64,000 bases of DNA from Yponomeuta sedellus (Eukaryota; Arthropoda; Insecta; Lepidoptera; Yponomeutidae), in NCBI GenBank assembly GCA_934045075.1, contig OW203723.1, forward strand, positions 19,638,035 to 19,702,034, read 5' to 3'. A program made the translations under genes and the position numbers. Below, in pieces: positions 12,737 to 25,062 of the stretch; position 1 is the first letter of the stretch; each line of letters starts with the position of its first letter. Under the pieces are notes generated by a model. It was given only the letters and a program-made list of their open reading frames with translations, searched no databases and was not told the DNA's origin.

Positions 12737-13034
12737 TTAAGGTGGTTCGGCGTGCTAACTGGCGCCACCAATGAAATAAAAATCATAACTTGTGTTATAA
12801 TACGTTTTTATCTAAAAGTCAACATGAGAAATCTTAACAAATGTGACAACTATTTTTAGAACCTAAACGGTCTATATCCTAGGATCATCGATCAAGGACT
12901 TTAGTACTACATTCTAGGCTGTATGTTCTAAAAATAGTTATCACAAATATTAAGATTTTTTTAGTTACGTCTTGAAAAAAAAAGTTATAGGTACTTATTT
13001 TAAATTCCATTGGTGGCGCCCCTAAGTGCCTTAA
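12737..13034. mobile_element. MITE, about 298 bp, with long subterminal inverted repeats
   Basis: Ends 'ttaaggtggttcggcgtgct' and 'gtggcgcccctaagtgcctt' form imperfect terminal inverted repeats ending in TTAA-like bases. The interior is also partly palindromic ('aactatttttagaacc' against 'gttctaaaaatagtta'). A second copy is at 49859-50407. Confidence 0.75.
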
Positions 13035-15460
13035 GTTATAATTTATTTATTTCATATCTCAATTTAACTGTTTCCAATGATAGGAAAGTTAATTTGGGCT
13101 GACCGAAGTCGCATGGGTCAGCGAGAATTAACATAACGTGGGCCAAGCGGTAGGTACGTCAATCTCGGTTGTAATTTTCTGACGCAGAAGGCATTATTTA
13201 AATTACTTTAAAAGATTTGCTGCGGAAAAGGTATAGTTGGGGGACTAACCCGAAGTGAAGATGTGTTTTAGAAAAATATGTTCCAGTGAGCCGGCCTGGA
13301 TCCTTTCCATGAACGTCAAGATGTTTCTAAAGCTCCTTCGCCAATTTTGATAAACACGATTTGACAGTAAACGGACTCTGGTAGTTCTGTTAATCAATAA
13401 ACGCATTTTCTTACGTGGTAAAAGCATTGGACACTAAGATTGGTCCGAGTTGGGCTAAGACTTTACCCAGCTGTGGGACACAGGAGAACTGTGTCAAAAA
13501 TTCATTAGGCAGACCGAAGATACAGCGACAAAATATGATGGTGATTCTGCACCGTTTTGTTTATGGAATGGTACATAAATGGTTCACTGGTCTTCGTTGG
13601 ACGTATCACAATGACGACGACGATGATGTAGAGCATAGTGTGAATGCAAAAACTTGTTTGCATACATATTTGCATAAATTCCCGGAGAGGTAGGTGGGCA
13701 GAGATTTGCCAGGTTTTGCCACTGGTCACAGTCCTGGATTCCTGACAATCCTCTTTTGCTTCAACATGACATGACAATATAACATGTGTTATGTCAAACT
13801 CTATTCTCTTGCTGATGTGTGCAGCTGGTAGAGTCGGGTGACTTGGCTTGATATAGTGTAGTGTGAATAAAACGTGTTTGCACAACGGAACCCGTATTTC
13901 CATTTAAACAAATGAATTTAAGGCTCCCCTGGTGAACTCTACGTTTCACTTTTACAACGCAAGATATTTTTTTTGTGCACGTAGGTAATTACGACAGCTG
14001 TGAAGTTTTTATTATGTTACTGGCTGTGGCCGCGACTTCAAGAGATTAGGAAAAAAATTAACCATAGAGTAACTTTCGTACTTATAATATTAGTTTGGAA
14101 GCGTGTTTTTTATACATGTTTTTATTTGTTTCACTTCTTTGTTTAAAAGTGCACTTTAACATATTGGACTCTATAGAGTTCAACTACCTGGGAGGTGAGT
14201 CTCTAAAATCATAGTTATTCAATAGAGTCATATTAGTCTGGTAATTATTATTATGAATACTTTTATTGTACTTAAATTTGAACAAAACAAACCGTACAAT
14301 ACAGCGAACTTAATGCTATAAGCTATACATTAGGTAATGGTCGTTTCATTCACATTATCGGTAGTCTTGTAATTGTAACCAATCGCAGTGCAATGGTATT
14401 ACCCGTGCTCCTTTACTCGGCGCCTCTCGCGATTCGATATTTTTCGCGATAGATGCCCATTTAATTTTCGCGGGTTTTATCCCTCTAATGACATTGTACT
14501 GGTATTGCTTTGTAGAGTACAAAAGTGAGGCGAATATCAACCATTGTCGTGCTTATTTCATTCTATTGAAAAACTATGACTCTAGGAACTGGTTAGATGT
14601 TTTCTACTTTGGATAACTGTGTGACATGAGTTCATCTTTTACTAACTGTAGAAAGGCGGGAAGGTAGGAGTGTTCAAATAGCTTAGCACTTGACATCTTA
14701 GGAAACAAACATTTCTCCTCTCGAGAATCGAGCTGACGACCTCAAGGCGCAGACATCGCGAAGTTCATAAGGTTTCTATTCTTGTGCCGACCCCAGCAAC
14801 GAATCAAATTATAAACGCGTGAAGAAATATCTCACACAATAAAAGTGTTTCAATCACGTGGAGTTGGTTCTTTGAATAAATTCTTGAGATTCGCAGTTGC
14901 TCACGTATTTGTAACGTACCTAAGAAAGTAAATAAAACCTGCGATAAGGCGCACTGCTAAGCGGTGAGTAAATACACGCAAAACGCAAGTGCTTAAAAAT
15001 GTGGTGTTCTTTTGTAAAAGGGCCTTTTTAGGGTTCCATAGTCAACAAGGAACCCATACAGTTTCGCCATAGAGAGCATGATAGTACGACGACGCGTCGT
15101 CAAATTCAAATTGTCAAATTCTGACATTTTAGTGTCAAAAAAGTGCGATTTGTTGTACCTATGCAGCTAACCTCTTCAGCCTCGAAGGACAAACAGCAGA
15201 GTTAAACTCATCTTAGCTAGGTACATTGTTAAAATCGCACCCAATCCTGAACGATTCCAATCATCTACCTAACTATCTAATTCCATAGTGATTGCTATCG
15301 CAAACGTCAGGATTCCGAAAGGGATTTGGTGCGAATATGTAGGCTCCGATCCCTATACTAACCCTCAACGATTCTAATCTGATTGTTAAATTGCATACTA
15401 ATTGCTATCGAAAATGACAGGATTTAGTACGCATAATTAGGTCTCCCAATGGAGGTAGCT

Positions 15461-15797
15461 ATGCTCGGAGTTTCTCTGAAGTATAGGATTCGTAACGAAT
15501 GCATCCGACAGAGAACCAAAGTTATCGACATAGCTCAGAGAATTAGCGAGCTGAAGTGACACTGGGCTGGCTGGCTCTCGCTAAGAACCGACTACCGTTG
15601 GAGTAAACGTGTACTTGAGTGGAGACTGCGACTCGGCAAACGTAGTGTAGGACGCCCTCCGACCACATGGGATGACGATCTGCGAAAAACTGCCGGCAGA
15701 TGCTGGATGCGGCAAGACAGGGTGCTATGGCGCTCATTAGGGGAGGGCTATGTCCAGCAGTAGACTACATAATATAGCCTGAAGAAGAAGAAGAAGT
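15461..15797 (+). mobile_element. 5'-truncated RTE-type LINE, pseudogene
   Basis: The frame from 15461 reads MLGVSLKYRIRNECIRQRT, then hits a stop (TGA where family members have TGG Trp), then continues with GWLSLRTDYRWSKRVLEW, KRSVGRPPTTWDDDL and 'LGEGYVQQ' to a stop. This is the conserved C-terminal tail of lepidopteran RTE reverse transcriptases. It ends with the shared 3' sequence 'gctatgtccagcagtagact' and a GAA-rich tail. Inactive. Confidence 0.85.
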
Positions 15798-17212
15798 GGG
15801 TCTCTCACTACGGGGCACATCCCTCTCTTAGCAAGAGAGAGTATGGGGTTAATTACCACGCGTGCCCACCGCGAAGGACAATTTGAAGCGCTGAGGTTTT
15901 CTCAGGCAGTTATATAGGCTACATAAGTACAAAAATATGGGCCTCGGGGATCTAATTATGAGCACCAAATTGTGAGCGTTTCTAATCTTGTAACTGTTAA
16001 ATTCCAGCCTAATTTGACAGTTAGACGATTGGTATGGTTAAGGATTTCGTGCGCGTAATGTAGGAACCTGTATAAGTACACTATGACCAGTCACGCAGCT
16101 GACTTTGACCTTGTTTAGGTAAACTATAAACGTTACGTTAGGTTATGTAAGTCATGATTAGCTACCTTACTCAGCTATATTAGGTAGTTAGATAAATCAA
16201 TGGGGAAGTACCTTAAAATGCTCTGGCTATTTGAATACACTTGTGGGTCATTGAATACACCTGATCGTTGGTCAACAACAAATGTAGCTAAAGTACCAAC
16301 GGTTCCTATATCCGGTAACATTGCTACAAATGTTTTGTCGGAATTGTGGCCTTATTCGCCAACATAGACGACTATTGGTATCCTATTCCCTAACAAAGAA
16401 CTTATTTGCACTCTTCTCATAAGCCAGCTTGTCCCTACCGTCCTCAAGTACTTTTGAGAGATTAGTTACACCAATACGTACCCAAATTAGAAATACAAAA
16501 GATAATTTTATACTAACAAAATGGAATTAATTCATAGTAATATTACAATTTGACAGTTTTTGGTAACTATACGATAATATGGAAAAATATCACCATATTT
16601 TAATTTTCTTATGTTTTTGATCGTGAAGGATGTGTGGGTACCGTAAAAATATAAGTAGTTACAGTGGTCTCACTACGGATAAACAAAATTGACAATAGTC
16701 ACACTAGTGTAGCAATTTGACTACGGATCAGTTGGAGATTATATAACACTGATAAGTAAAGAAAGAAACTGGATTGAGACTGGCAATAGATCAGTGTTTC
16801 TTAAACTGATGTCCAGTGAGCATATGTATGGAGGTCCTCAGTCTCATCTATGGAACACAATCAAAAATAAATGAAACATATATGCTCCTTTTCTCAACGT
16901 CTGAAAAGGTTGCGAAACCTCTGACCTTGTGTAAACTAAAACAAGTATAGAAACAGATTACACGTGGAATCCGATTTAAGACTACAACTCATTAGTAACA
17001 TCATTAAATCAAATTCAATGGTAACATCAATAAAAATATTATTAATTTAGTTACAAAAAAGCAGCAACAACCTTCACCTATTTATTTAAAAGTAAAAAGT
17101 GTTTTTGTAATTTGTAGACTTTGTAGTACAAATTTTTACTAAGGGGATCCTTAAAATTGTGCTTGTGTTCCTAAGGGGTCCGTGGAGCCAAAATTTTGAG
17201 ATATGCTGGCCT

Positions 17213-17410
17213 AGATGATCGAGCGGTTTTCACGCCTGACTAGCGAAATAGAGGTGGGTTCGATTGCCACTGGAGGCCGCCAAACTTGATCAGTACTAAT
17301 GGCTTTAGTACGGGTGTTTTACCATGTTTGTGATGTCCTTGCCTGGTTACCGTATCCTAGTTTGAGACTAGGACAAGTGAGTGTCATGTGTGGAAGTTAT
17401 TATCATTAAA
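17213..17410 (+). mobile_element. tRNA-derived SINE, second subfamily
   Basis: A tRNA-like head ('gatcgagcggttttcacgcc', 'gtgggttcgattgccactgg') is followed by 'gtttgtgatgtccttgcctg' and 'gactaggacaagtgagtgtc'. Same subfamily as 22672-22860. Confidence 0.65.
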
Positions 17411-17587
17411 TGTTTGCCTTCCGCTCATACAATACGCCGTCAATATTCTGTAATCAAGAGGCAAGTAAATAGAACAAATAAACTGTCCTTTTCTTAAATA
17501 AATTGTGTTTATGAGGATTATCGTCTCGGCAGTAGTGTAGGTATGGCGATTTGTCAACAAACCTACTTCGTCGACAAAGAAACTGGA

Positions 17588-17706
17588 AAACCTATTTAGA
17601 GGCTAAAAATTTCAACCATGCCGGGATTCGAACCCGCGACCTCTGGCTATCCGTGCCAGAGGTCGCGGGTCCGCACGGGTTAGTGCATTAAAATAAAAAA
17701 ATAGTA
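17588..17706 (-). mobile_element. Rearranged tRNA-headed SINE fragment
   Basis: Carries the same body and B box as the element at 5.7 kb ('cctatttagaggctaaaaat', 'gggattcgaacccgcgacct'). It then folds back after 'tatccgtgccag' into 'aggtcgcgggtccgcacggg' and the tail 'ttagtgcattaaa'. It is a short internal-deletion form of the inverted SINE pair. Confidence 0.65.
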
Positions 17707-18149
17707 TAAAGAAACTGGAGTTGAGTAAATAATGTTACGTCCGGTAACATTGTCAGTAGTTAGTGCACATTGGATTCTATTTGATTAAGCTCTTCCACGA
17801 GTGCTCACTCACAAAGGATAACGAACTGGCTAAACGTAGCTAACATAGGTCGTGGTTGTTTTCTAACTATTCGCTTTGTTCAGCTTTGCACGGAAACAAA
17901 ACATCGATAAAAATCAATAAAACTACGTCAGAACAACTGGTTCCCCATGTCACAGACTTAGTCTAGTGTATGGACCTCAGGAATTTCTCCTAATATAAGT
18001 CCTAGCCTGCGCCTAATCCTTTCAATGATATTTGTTTTGTACACGTAAAATCATTCTGTATTTTCTATGCAATTAAACATTTTTATCTTTAAATTTATTT
18101 TATACTGTATACCAAGTTATTTGCACGTCCTGGGTCTGTTATTCATCTT

Positions 18150-18329
18150 ATCTTCTAAGATATAAAAATGAGTGGCAGAATGTGTTGGTAGACAAAATCT
18201 CGAAAGCAGATGAAGCGATTTCGCCCATTTTTTTTTTTAATATTCCTTGAAGTACAAGGATGGTTCTTACGGAGGGAAAAAAATAAAGAATCGACTATTA
18301 GGCGGTACGAAGTTCGCTGGGTCAGCTAG
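18150..18329 (+). mobile_element. Non-autonomous Helitron-like element
   Basis: Begins near 'tcttctaagatataaaaatg', contains 'gaagcgatttcgcccat' and 'attccttgaagtacaagg', and ends 'acgaagttcgctgggtcagc' followed by 'tagt', i.e. a CTAG terminus followed by T. These are the features of small lepidopteran Helitrons. No protein is coded. Confidence 0.6.
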
Positions 18330-19063
18330 TTAATTAAATAAATATCAAATCCTATCAATAATCAAATTCGAGAATTTGATAATATTTTATAAGATTGCTT
18401 ACATCATCCAAATCAAAGTTGAATGAAACGAAACTTTACTTCTTAGGGAGTATTGAATAGTTCTTCTCCCTTTTTTGAGCTAAAGCTTTCGTAAGCACCA
18501 CACATTATTCAGAGACGAGCAACCGAGCACGCGAAATAAGTCTCTTCTCTCCATACTAAATCATGGGAGTCAGAAGCGAAGCAGAGTGAAATCTAGGCCT
18601 CGATTATGCTAGTGCATTATAGTACATGTACATGTATAGTACAGATACATGGTCGGGACACGTGGGGTGTTTTTTCATACCATTGACTCCTAGAAGATTC
18701 GATGTATGTGCGTCCGTAGACTTGAAGCAGCAACTAAATGAAAAAGCCACATTCATGCAATTGTCATTGTACCAGAATGCATTAGCAGTATCTAGGCCCT
18801 GGCCCTGGTCAGATTCTTCCAACAAAAAATCAATTAAGTTAAAAAAAATTCAATATTCAAATCAATTTATTTCAACGTAAAGAATTTACATTCTGTTTGC
18901 TGAATGTTAATGTACAATTTAAAATGTACGAGTAAGTAAGCCGCTTCCTTCGGGAAGTACTGTAGTGGAGAAAAAGGCAGCGGAAAAAAAACTCCACGCT
19001 GACGAAGAAGTTACTCTGAAGTTAATCCGGACACAAATGAATAAGGTCTTCTCCCTTTCACAG

Positions 19064-19268
19064 AAGCCGAGTGCGATGGCTGCGGCGTGGATGGTGGCGA
19101 CGAGGGCCGAAGTGTGGGTGAGCTGCTCCTTCCCCAGTACGCGCTGGCGACGGGTGGCCTCGCCCGGGACCACCGGCCGCTCATCACGTTCCCGGACCAC
19201 AGCAACTTCCACGCGGTCACGCCGTCGGAGTACCGCAGACTATTGCTCTACCTCACTTCTGTGCCCTC
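19064..19268 (+). CDS. RhoGEF exon 2: start of SEC14/CRAL-TRIO domain
   Basis: Acceptor 'ctttcacag' precedes 19064 and donor 'tc|gtgagt' follows 19268. The reading frame (AECDGCGVDGG..., then PLITFPDHSNF and YRRLLLYLTSVPS) matches the opening of the SEC14 domain of Dbs/Trio-type GEFs, where a 'P-x-TFP' strand is followed by a helix ending in 'L-x-Y-L-x-x-(I/V)PS'. Enters in phase 1 and leaves in phase 2. The exon is GC-rich compared with the surrounding intron. A longer overlapping frame that starts at 18965 is out of phase with the domain and is not coding here. Confidence 0.85.
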
Positions 19269-19717
19269 GTGAGTGATGTTTAGTCCCACTGCCTAGGTAC
19301 TCATAGCGTTTTCCGGGCTACTCCCATACGGTCCCCCTCGCCAGGATATCGCATACCGCTTGACTACCGCCCACTTATCGCGTTTCTTTAGCCACCAATC
19401 GATCGCCCTGCCAAATTACCGCAAATTGTTACTTTACCTCACTTCTCTTCCCCATTGAGTGTTCAATTGACTCTACATTCCCCCGGTGACCACTCATCGA
19501 GTTACTCGGACCCAGGATGTTCTTGCTCGGACCACAGAAGCTTCGAGAAGGTTACCTTGAAATACCACACACCATTACTCTAACTTATTGGGTCATACAT
19601 AATTTTTCAATCAGCGGGAAAAAAGTCACGCTGTATTTTTATATTTCGCTGTATCGACGCTACAGCGGCGGCAGCGGCTGCCACTATGATTTTGACCATT
19701 CCTATTTGTCTTTTCAG

Positions 19718-19808
19718 TTTATTAGAAGCAGACATGGGCTTCCACATAATCATAGACAGAAGGAAGGATAGATGGAACTCAGTCAAAACAGTATTATTAA
19801 GGATATCT
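19718..19808 (+). CDS. RhoGEF exon 3: SEC14 core strand
   Basis: Acceptor 'gtcttttcag' and donor 'atatct|gtgagt'. The peptide LLEADMGFHIIIDRRKDRW followed by NSVKTVLLRIS is the hallmark central strand and helix of the SEC14 domain in Dbs-type GEFs ('GF-x-x-x-IDRR-x-x-KW'). Enters in phase 2, leaves in phase 0. Confidence 0.9.
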
Positions 19809-20408
19809 GTGAGTATCTCTCAATCGTCTTAGAAAAAAGCTCAGTTTTATCACAGAGGAAGGTTTTATCTAAGTACTACACAGCGGATCACCGCTTAAAT
19901 TCAAGATTTTGATAATTTTTTACCGATTTTAATTTAGATAGGAAGTGAAAGACGAAACAGAAGTTAGTAATTTGGCTTGAGCCATACTCTCACTAGCCAT
20001 GAACAGAGAAAATAGAATGCCCATGTGTCAGCCTTAGACTCAACGAAGGAGTAAAGGAACCAAATAATAATAAGAAGAAGAAGTTAAAATTCGACGATGC
20101 AGACGATTAGTGTACGAGATACATTAGGACTTATGCAGATCAAGGCTAAACATAAACATCGCTGTGTCTAACTAGACTATAATACCTGGGGACTGTTTCA
20201 TAGAACTGCTATTCAAGGTTTACCATGACAATTGGATGTACATTGCAAAGTCTATTCACCGCAGAGTAACGAGAACCAAGACTCTGCTATGGAATGTACA
20301 TCGCAGTTTTATGAATCTCAGCCCTGTAAGATATGAATCTCTAGATTCTGAACTACATCATCCACATTCAACTTAGCGTACATTTCATAACATTCTGCGC
20401 AATTCCAG

Positions 20409-20639
20409 GAATTCTTTCCCGGCATAATCCACGCTGTCTACGTGCTGCGGCCGGCCAGCTTCCTGCAGAAGGCTCTGTCGGAAGTGAGCAGTAAACTCTT
20501 CAAGGAGGAGTTCCGCTTCCGGGTCCTCGTGTGCTCCTCCGTCGAGGAGCTTTACGAGCACTTCGACCGCTCGCAGCTGACGCCGGATCTCGGCGGAGAG
20601 TTGCAGTACTCGCACTCAGAGTGGATACAACAGCGGATA
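20409..20639 (+). CDS. RhoGEF exon 4: C-terminal half of SEC14 domain
   Basis: Acceptor 'aattccag', donor 'cggata|gtaagt', 77 codons, phase 0 to 0. The frame reads EFFPGIIHAVYVLRPASF, then a block around VLVCSSVEELYEHFDRSQL and LGGELQYSHSEWIQQRI. This matches the second half of a Trio/Dbs SEC14 domain: the 'FP..I....V(L/I)(R/K)P..F.QK' strand, the 'D-x-SQLTP-(D/E)-L-GG' turn and the closing 'Y-x-H-x-x-W' motif. This is the best family match in the window. Confidence 0.93.
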
Positions 20640-21740
20640 GTAAGTTTATTGAGTTCCTAGTTTTGCTACCATTTGTACTAAATACATTCGAAATATCACT
20701 AAACATCCCTGTAGTTTCACCACCGCCGATCAATAATTGATGGTGAGGATTTTCCAAAATCTGTGAGTGCATTGCATTCGGAAATGTATTAAAAAATACA
20801 CTGATATCTAATGTTATCCAGTAGATTCAAGTAGGTAGTTCACCTTGCAGCTCTATCTCATACGTAACCATCCTGTATTGTTATAAGAACTCCATTAAAT
20901 AACCACTATACTGGGACTGTCTCATCATAAGTCATAATGCCATCCCGTATTGTTATACGAACTCCATTCAATAACCCCGTTAAACTGTGACTTAATATCT
21001 GTTAAATATCATCTACTTCTTACTACACACGACAACAGATCACGCTTTATCTGTTATATCTAAATTCGAAGTGTAAAACGTAAGATAGGACTTAGTTACT
21101 CTACTTAGTTATGTATTGTATGGGTAATGCCCTCATAGCCTCATGACAATATTTTTCTAACATAGTGCTACAAATACTAACACTAGGTAACTGTTCTATT
21201 ATAGTGTGCCAGTGCCTTACGCTCATAGGAATTGAATCGAGTTAAATAGTTTATATGTTTAAAAACGAAGTTAATCTCCGTTATCTAAATCCTATTCACA
21301 AGGCGGTCTACTCACTATGCTACGCTCAAGAGTCAATTAAAACACTTTTGTTTTATTTATTAACGTTCCCATTTTCTCTAAACACTTATTTGTCAATTCG
21401 AAGATAACAATGGAAACTTTAGAACTCTACAATCGCGTAGGTTATAAAAATAAGAATAGGAGTGGTTAAAATTTGCACGAGGCAGACGTATAACGAACCG
21501 ATTTCTGCATGGCGCCAGCAAAGTTTTTTCTTTAGTTAGCATAAATACCAGAACCAACATTGTTTACATGGGATCTACCTGTTCCGTTCAATGATGTCCA
21601 ATCCTTGCGCACTGAGTTAAAGTGTAGATAAAGTGGGAAGTTCCATTATAATTATGATGGGATGCTGAGAACATTACAAGTTTTTAAATAAAAATATGAG
21701 AAATATTTGCTTGCACACCTAATATTAAAATAAATTTCAG

Positions 21741-21874
21741 GCCCTGGAGAAGTTTTCGACGCTGACTAAGGAGATCTCAAGCAAACTGGACGACTTTATG
21801 CATGGCATAGTCGACTGCGACATGGGGAACGACCCGACACAAACCAAAGAATTATTAGACTCACAAGAAAATAG
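21741..21874 (+). CDS. RhoGEF exon 5: first helix after SEC14, spectrin-like
   Basis: Acceptor 'aaatttcag', donor 'aatag|gtaagt'; phase 0 to 2. It encodes ALEKFSTLTKEISSKLDDF, then an acidic segment (VDCDMGNDPTQ) and KELLDSQENR. The heptad-like hydrophobic spacing, directly after the SEC14 exon, corresponds to the linker helix and first spectrin-type repeat in MCF2L-like proteins. Confidence 0.85.
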
Positions 21875-22261
21875 GTAAGTGCCCGCTGAAAATATAAGCA
21901 ACTATTTTGAATCTTAAACCAATTCAATAGCCCGGAAGCGTGTTAACTAATCACGATAAGTCAGTAGTAAAACTTTTTCCATGACCTGTCCTGGTGTCAC
22001 AATCTGCGATATGCGATAATGATTAATATTATCAAGTTTTTGCGATGTTCTCATAGAGACACTGAATGTGACCATTATTCATTCACTCCATTAAGTTCAT
22101 TCGTAAAAAAATATCTGATCTGCGTGCTAAGAAAGAAGTCATTGTGAGATATAAACTATTGAATGGCTTGAGACACTTTTCTGTGCTTTTTATGGAACTC
22201 AAGATGTATCAAGCTAAACAGTTAGCTTCGTCTCTATCAGATACTTTGTGACTTTGAGTAA

Positions 22262-22475
22262 CAGATATTTTACATAACATAACATTTAGATACATACTGG
22301 CACATACATTGCTTCTGGCCCCACACTAGGTTACCTTGTGTCGTAGGTACCAGAGACGCTACTTTACAATAATGTAAACATCTAAAGCCTGGGGTATTTT
22401 TGTCCCAAGCCGGGGATCGAACCCTGGACCTCTCGCATGGTAGGCAGATGCGCTACCGCTGCGCCACAGAGGTCG
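22262..22475 (-). mobile_element. tRNA-derived SINE with GTTAT-type tail
   Basis: On the minus strand the head 'cgacctctgtggcgcagcgg' (A box) and 'gggttcgatccccggcttgg' (B box) is followed by a body with 'aacctagtgtggggccagaa' and a 'atgttatgttatg' tail. A second full copy on the plus strand is at 46551-46760. Confidence 0.75.
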
Positions 22476-22671
22476 TTTAGTATTTTATTTTAGTATTTTT
22501 GATTTTAAAATCAGATATTTATTTAAAATGTACATTGTTATCGCTGGCTTTGGGTCGAGTTGAAGTGGCGAAAAAGTGCGAAAAAAATCCACTGTGATCA
22601 TTTTTTTCTTATATCATCTTATAATTATTGTCAAACCTAACCTAACAAGATCCCATGAGTGCAATAATAAA

Positions 22672-22860
22672 AATAACTTCCACGCAACACAATCACTTGA
22701 CCTGGTCCCAAACTAGGATACCCTGTACTATGGTAACCAGGCAAAGACATCACAAACATGGAGGCCATACATTGTACAAATGTTCCGCGACTCCCAGTGG
22801 GAATCGAACCCACGGCATGTTAATCAGACTTGATACCGCTATACAAACAAAGCAATCAAC
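22672..22860 (-). mobile_element. tRNA-derived SINE, second subfamily
   Basis: Minus strand: B box 'gtgggttcgattcccactgg', body with 'catgtttgtgatgtctttgc' and 'ctggttaccatagtacaggg'. Related copies are at 17213-17410 (plus, 'gtgggttcgattgccactgg', 'tgtttgtgatgtccttgcct') and, as a fragment, at 53445-53525 (minus). Confidence 0.65.
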
Positions 22861-22884
22861 AACTTGCAACTCTTTATGTAAAAT

Positions 22885-23330
22885 TTGTATTACCAAGTGG
22901 TTTCCAGCAAGCAAGAAAGTAAAATTAATGCAGTAGAAATGAGTTCCTTGAGAAGTATGTGTAGTGTTACTTTGAATGACAGAATACGCAATAATCTGAT
23001 TAGAGACCGTTGTGGACTGAAAGAGGATATAGTAACTAGAATTGAGAAAGGAATGTTGCGTTGGTTCGGACATGTGGAAAGGATGAAGGAAGAAAGATTG
23101 ACGAAACAAATACATATTGCGAATGTGAGTGGAAGGGCTGGTAAGGGATGTCCCAGGCGGACATACATCGACCAAATAGGGGATGTATTAGCAAAGGGGA
23201 AGATAAAAAGGAACCGGCGCGTGTGCATGCAACGACTAATGAACATTGATGAAGCGAAGGTGATCTGTCAGGATCGTGGCAAGTGGCAGTTTCTGGTCTC
23301 TGCCTACCCCTCTGGGATACAGACGTGAGG
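22885..23330 (+). mobile_element. 3' end of a non-LTR retrotransposon (RTE-like) reverse transcriptase
   Basis: An open frame of 147 codons ends at 23328. It contains 'VTLNDRIRNNLIRDRCG', 'RIEKGMLRWFGHVERMKEER' and 'GRAGKGCPRRTYIDQIGD', the usual C-terminal region after the reverse transcriptase domain in RTE-type and related LINEs of insects. The 3' end has the hairpin 'gcctacccctctgggatacag', followed at once by a 190-bp ATGT array. The element is 5'-truncated, as is normal for LINE insertions. It lies in the GEF intron between exons 5 and 6. Confidence 0.8.
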
Positions 23331-23332
23331 TT

Positions 23333-23524
23333 ATGTATGTATGTATGTATGTATGTATGTATGTATGTATGTATGTATGTATGTATGTATGTATGTATGT
23401 ATGTATGTATGTATGTATGTATGTATGTATGTATGTATGTATTTATGTATGTATGTATGTATGTATGTATGTATGTATGTATGTATGTATGTATGTATGT
23501 ATGTATGTATGTATGTATGTATGT
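23333..23524 (+). repeat. (ATGT)n microsatellite, about 190 bp
   Basis: A nearly uninterrupted run of ATGT units with one G-to-T change (attt) near 23441. It starts at the 3' end of the LINE fragment, so it is probably an expanded retroelement tail. All long frames across it (Met-Tyr-Val-Cys repeats, and Thr-Tyr-Ile-His on the other strand) are repeat artefacts. Confidence 0.98.
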
Positions 23525-23946
23525 TTCAAGGAGTTGTCTAAATAGTATGCGTGGATATAAAAATGTAATACTGATGTTAGTAAAACGAATTTTAACTTTA
23601 AAGTTACTTTCGAAAATAGAACTATTATATATAATTATAGTAGAGCAAAGATCTAAGGCTGTGTGCAAAGTTTACATAAGAATATATCGCTAGCGATGTT
23701 GTTGGTACCTACTTGTATTATCAATAGTAGGTAATCCGTGAACTATGCACCTCTATAGCTATAGCCGCCGTTACTTTGTATTAACTCTATGTACCTGTAC
23801 CTTACCACAGACAAAACTTTTATTTTAAGGGAATTCTTACATAAGTAAGGGAACATTCTGAATCAGAGTTTCAAAGCCACCTTCCCACAAAATCCCAAAG
23901 ATGTCGCTGTCCATCAACTTCAAAAAACTGTGTGGGGATTTACATC

Positions 23947-24012
23947 TTCTTCTTCAGGCTTTATTAGTTAGTCCACTGCCTGCTGGACATAGCCCTCCCC
24001 TAATGAGCGCAA
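23947..24012 (-). mobile_element. Short RTE-type LINE 3' end, antisense
   Basis: The plus strand reads 'cttcttcttcaggctttatt' then 'tgctggacatagccctcccc' and 'taatgagcgc'. It is the terminal 65 bp of the RTE family, with an extra 'gcc' beside 'cactgcctgctgg'. Confidence 0.7.
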
Positions 24013-24670
24013 GGTTGTGCCATCATTGGGGGGCATCAAACTTTAATCTGTGACAAACTGATGTGTTCGTAAGTGGTTGGTTGCTTGTTGTTATTGTCCG
24101 TTGAAATAGAAAGAAAATATCAAACACAAAATACGGCGATTTCCATGGACTGATACGGACTGAACTGGACTGTACGCGTTACGAAGTTTTTTTTTTACCA
24201 ACTTATCGAGAAACGGGTGGTGTTTGTGTGTTGTATGAAAGCTATTAAGTTAGAAGGGCTGGTAATAAAAGTAAAGTATCCATCAATATGTTCATTATAT
24301 TTTAAGGACACCTTTGCATTGACTCCGACATCGGAGTCCAGTCTTAGCCAAGCCTTCAATGTAGTAAGTAGATATCAGTGTTCAAGAAGTCGATGCCAGG
24401 TTACATTCGAGAGCTACTTTTAAAAAGCCAACACGCAGAGAACAAATACGAAATATTCCAGAGAAATACAGTATAGAATGAATGAACCGAATGAACTAAT
24501 GACACGACCACGACATGCATGACACATTAGTTTTTTTTTATGTAGTAAGATGATTTTAAGCAAGCAACACAGCCCCATGTAGCCAAGAATAAGTCTATAG
24601 ACAGCGCCATCTTTGGGATTTTGTGAAAAGGTGGGTCTGAAACTCTCTCATTGCTATTTCTTTTCAACAG

Positions 24671-24790
24671 GTATAAAGCTTTAAAAGAAGAACTGGCTTC
24701 GGCTACATCGCAAGGCGAAGAGTTGCTGGGGCAAGTGCGGAAACCAAATCTCACCTACAATATCATAAGTCACGTCGCAGCAGTTGAAAG
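24671..24790 (+). CDS. RhoGEF exon 6: spectrin-like repeat
   Basis: Acceptor 'ttttcaacag', donor 'gaaag|gtaaac', phase 2 to 2. The peptide begins RYKALKEELASATSQGEELL and ends HVAAVER. The 'G-x-x-LL' turn followed by a positively charged segment is typical of the first spectrin repeat in Trio/Dbs-type GEFs. The intron on its left (21875-24670) holds a LINE fragment and a long ATGT array. Confidence 0.85.
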
Positions 24791-24999
24791 GTAAACACCA
24801 TTCATCCTCATTCGGCCGCTCCCGGTAATCTGCTTCATACCGGAAGAGTCTGGATATTCTTGTTCACTTCCAAGAACAACCAGACTAGTACTCGATAAGT
24901 AGTGACTTTATGAAATTCAATGAAATGAAAGGTTTTATTCAAAGTAGCGCAGGAACTGCGGCTTAATGAACGTTACAATTTGAATTGTAACGTGTGTTT

Positions 25000-25062
25000 A
25001 GTTTAGATGCGTTTTAGCCCATCGTGTGTTTAGATGCGTTTTAGCCCATCGTGTATATCCAT
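25000..25062 (+). repeat. Tandem duplication of about 30 bp
   Basis: 'gatgcgttttagcccatcgt' with 'gtgtttagatgcg' occurs twice in direct repeat. No function is evident. Confidence 0.75.

Larger units (their letters stand above)
11526..19063. other. Presumed GEF intron 1, mostly repeats
   Basis: Holds the MITE at 12.7 kb, the RTE remnant at 15.5 kb, SINE copies at 17.2 and 17.6 kb, the Helitron at 18.2 kb and a diverged local duplication around 15240-16060 (blocks with 'attgctatcg' and 'gtcaggatt'). A (CGA)n-like run lies at 13613-13630. No exon found. Confidence 0.6.

Noticed and set aside
18965..19276. 103-codon frame beginning MEKKAAEKKLHADEE
   Set aside because: It overlaps exon 2 in a different phase from the SEC14 domain; its second half has no family match and the acceptor at 19063 interrupts it.
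23036..23693. Long frames of Met-Tyr-Val-Cys and Thr-Tyr-Ile-His repeats on both strands
   Set aside because: Translation of the ATGT array and, in part, of the antisense of the LINE.
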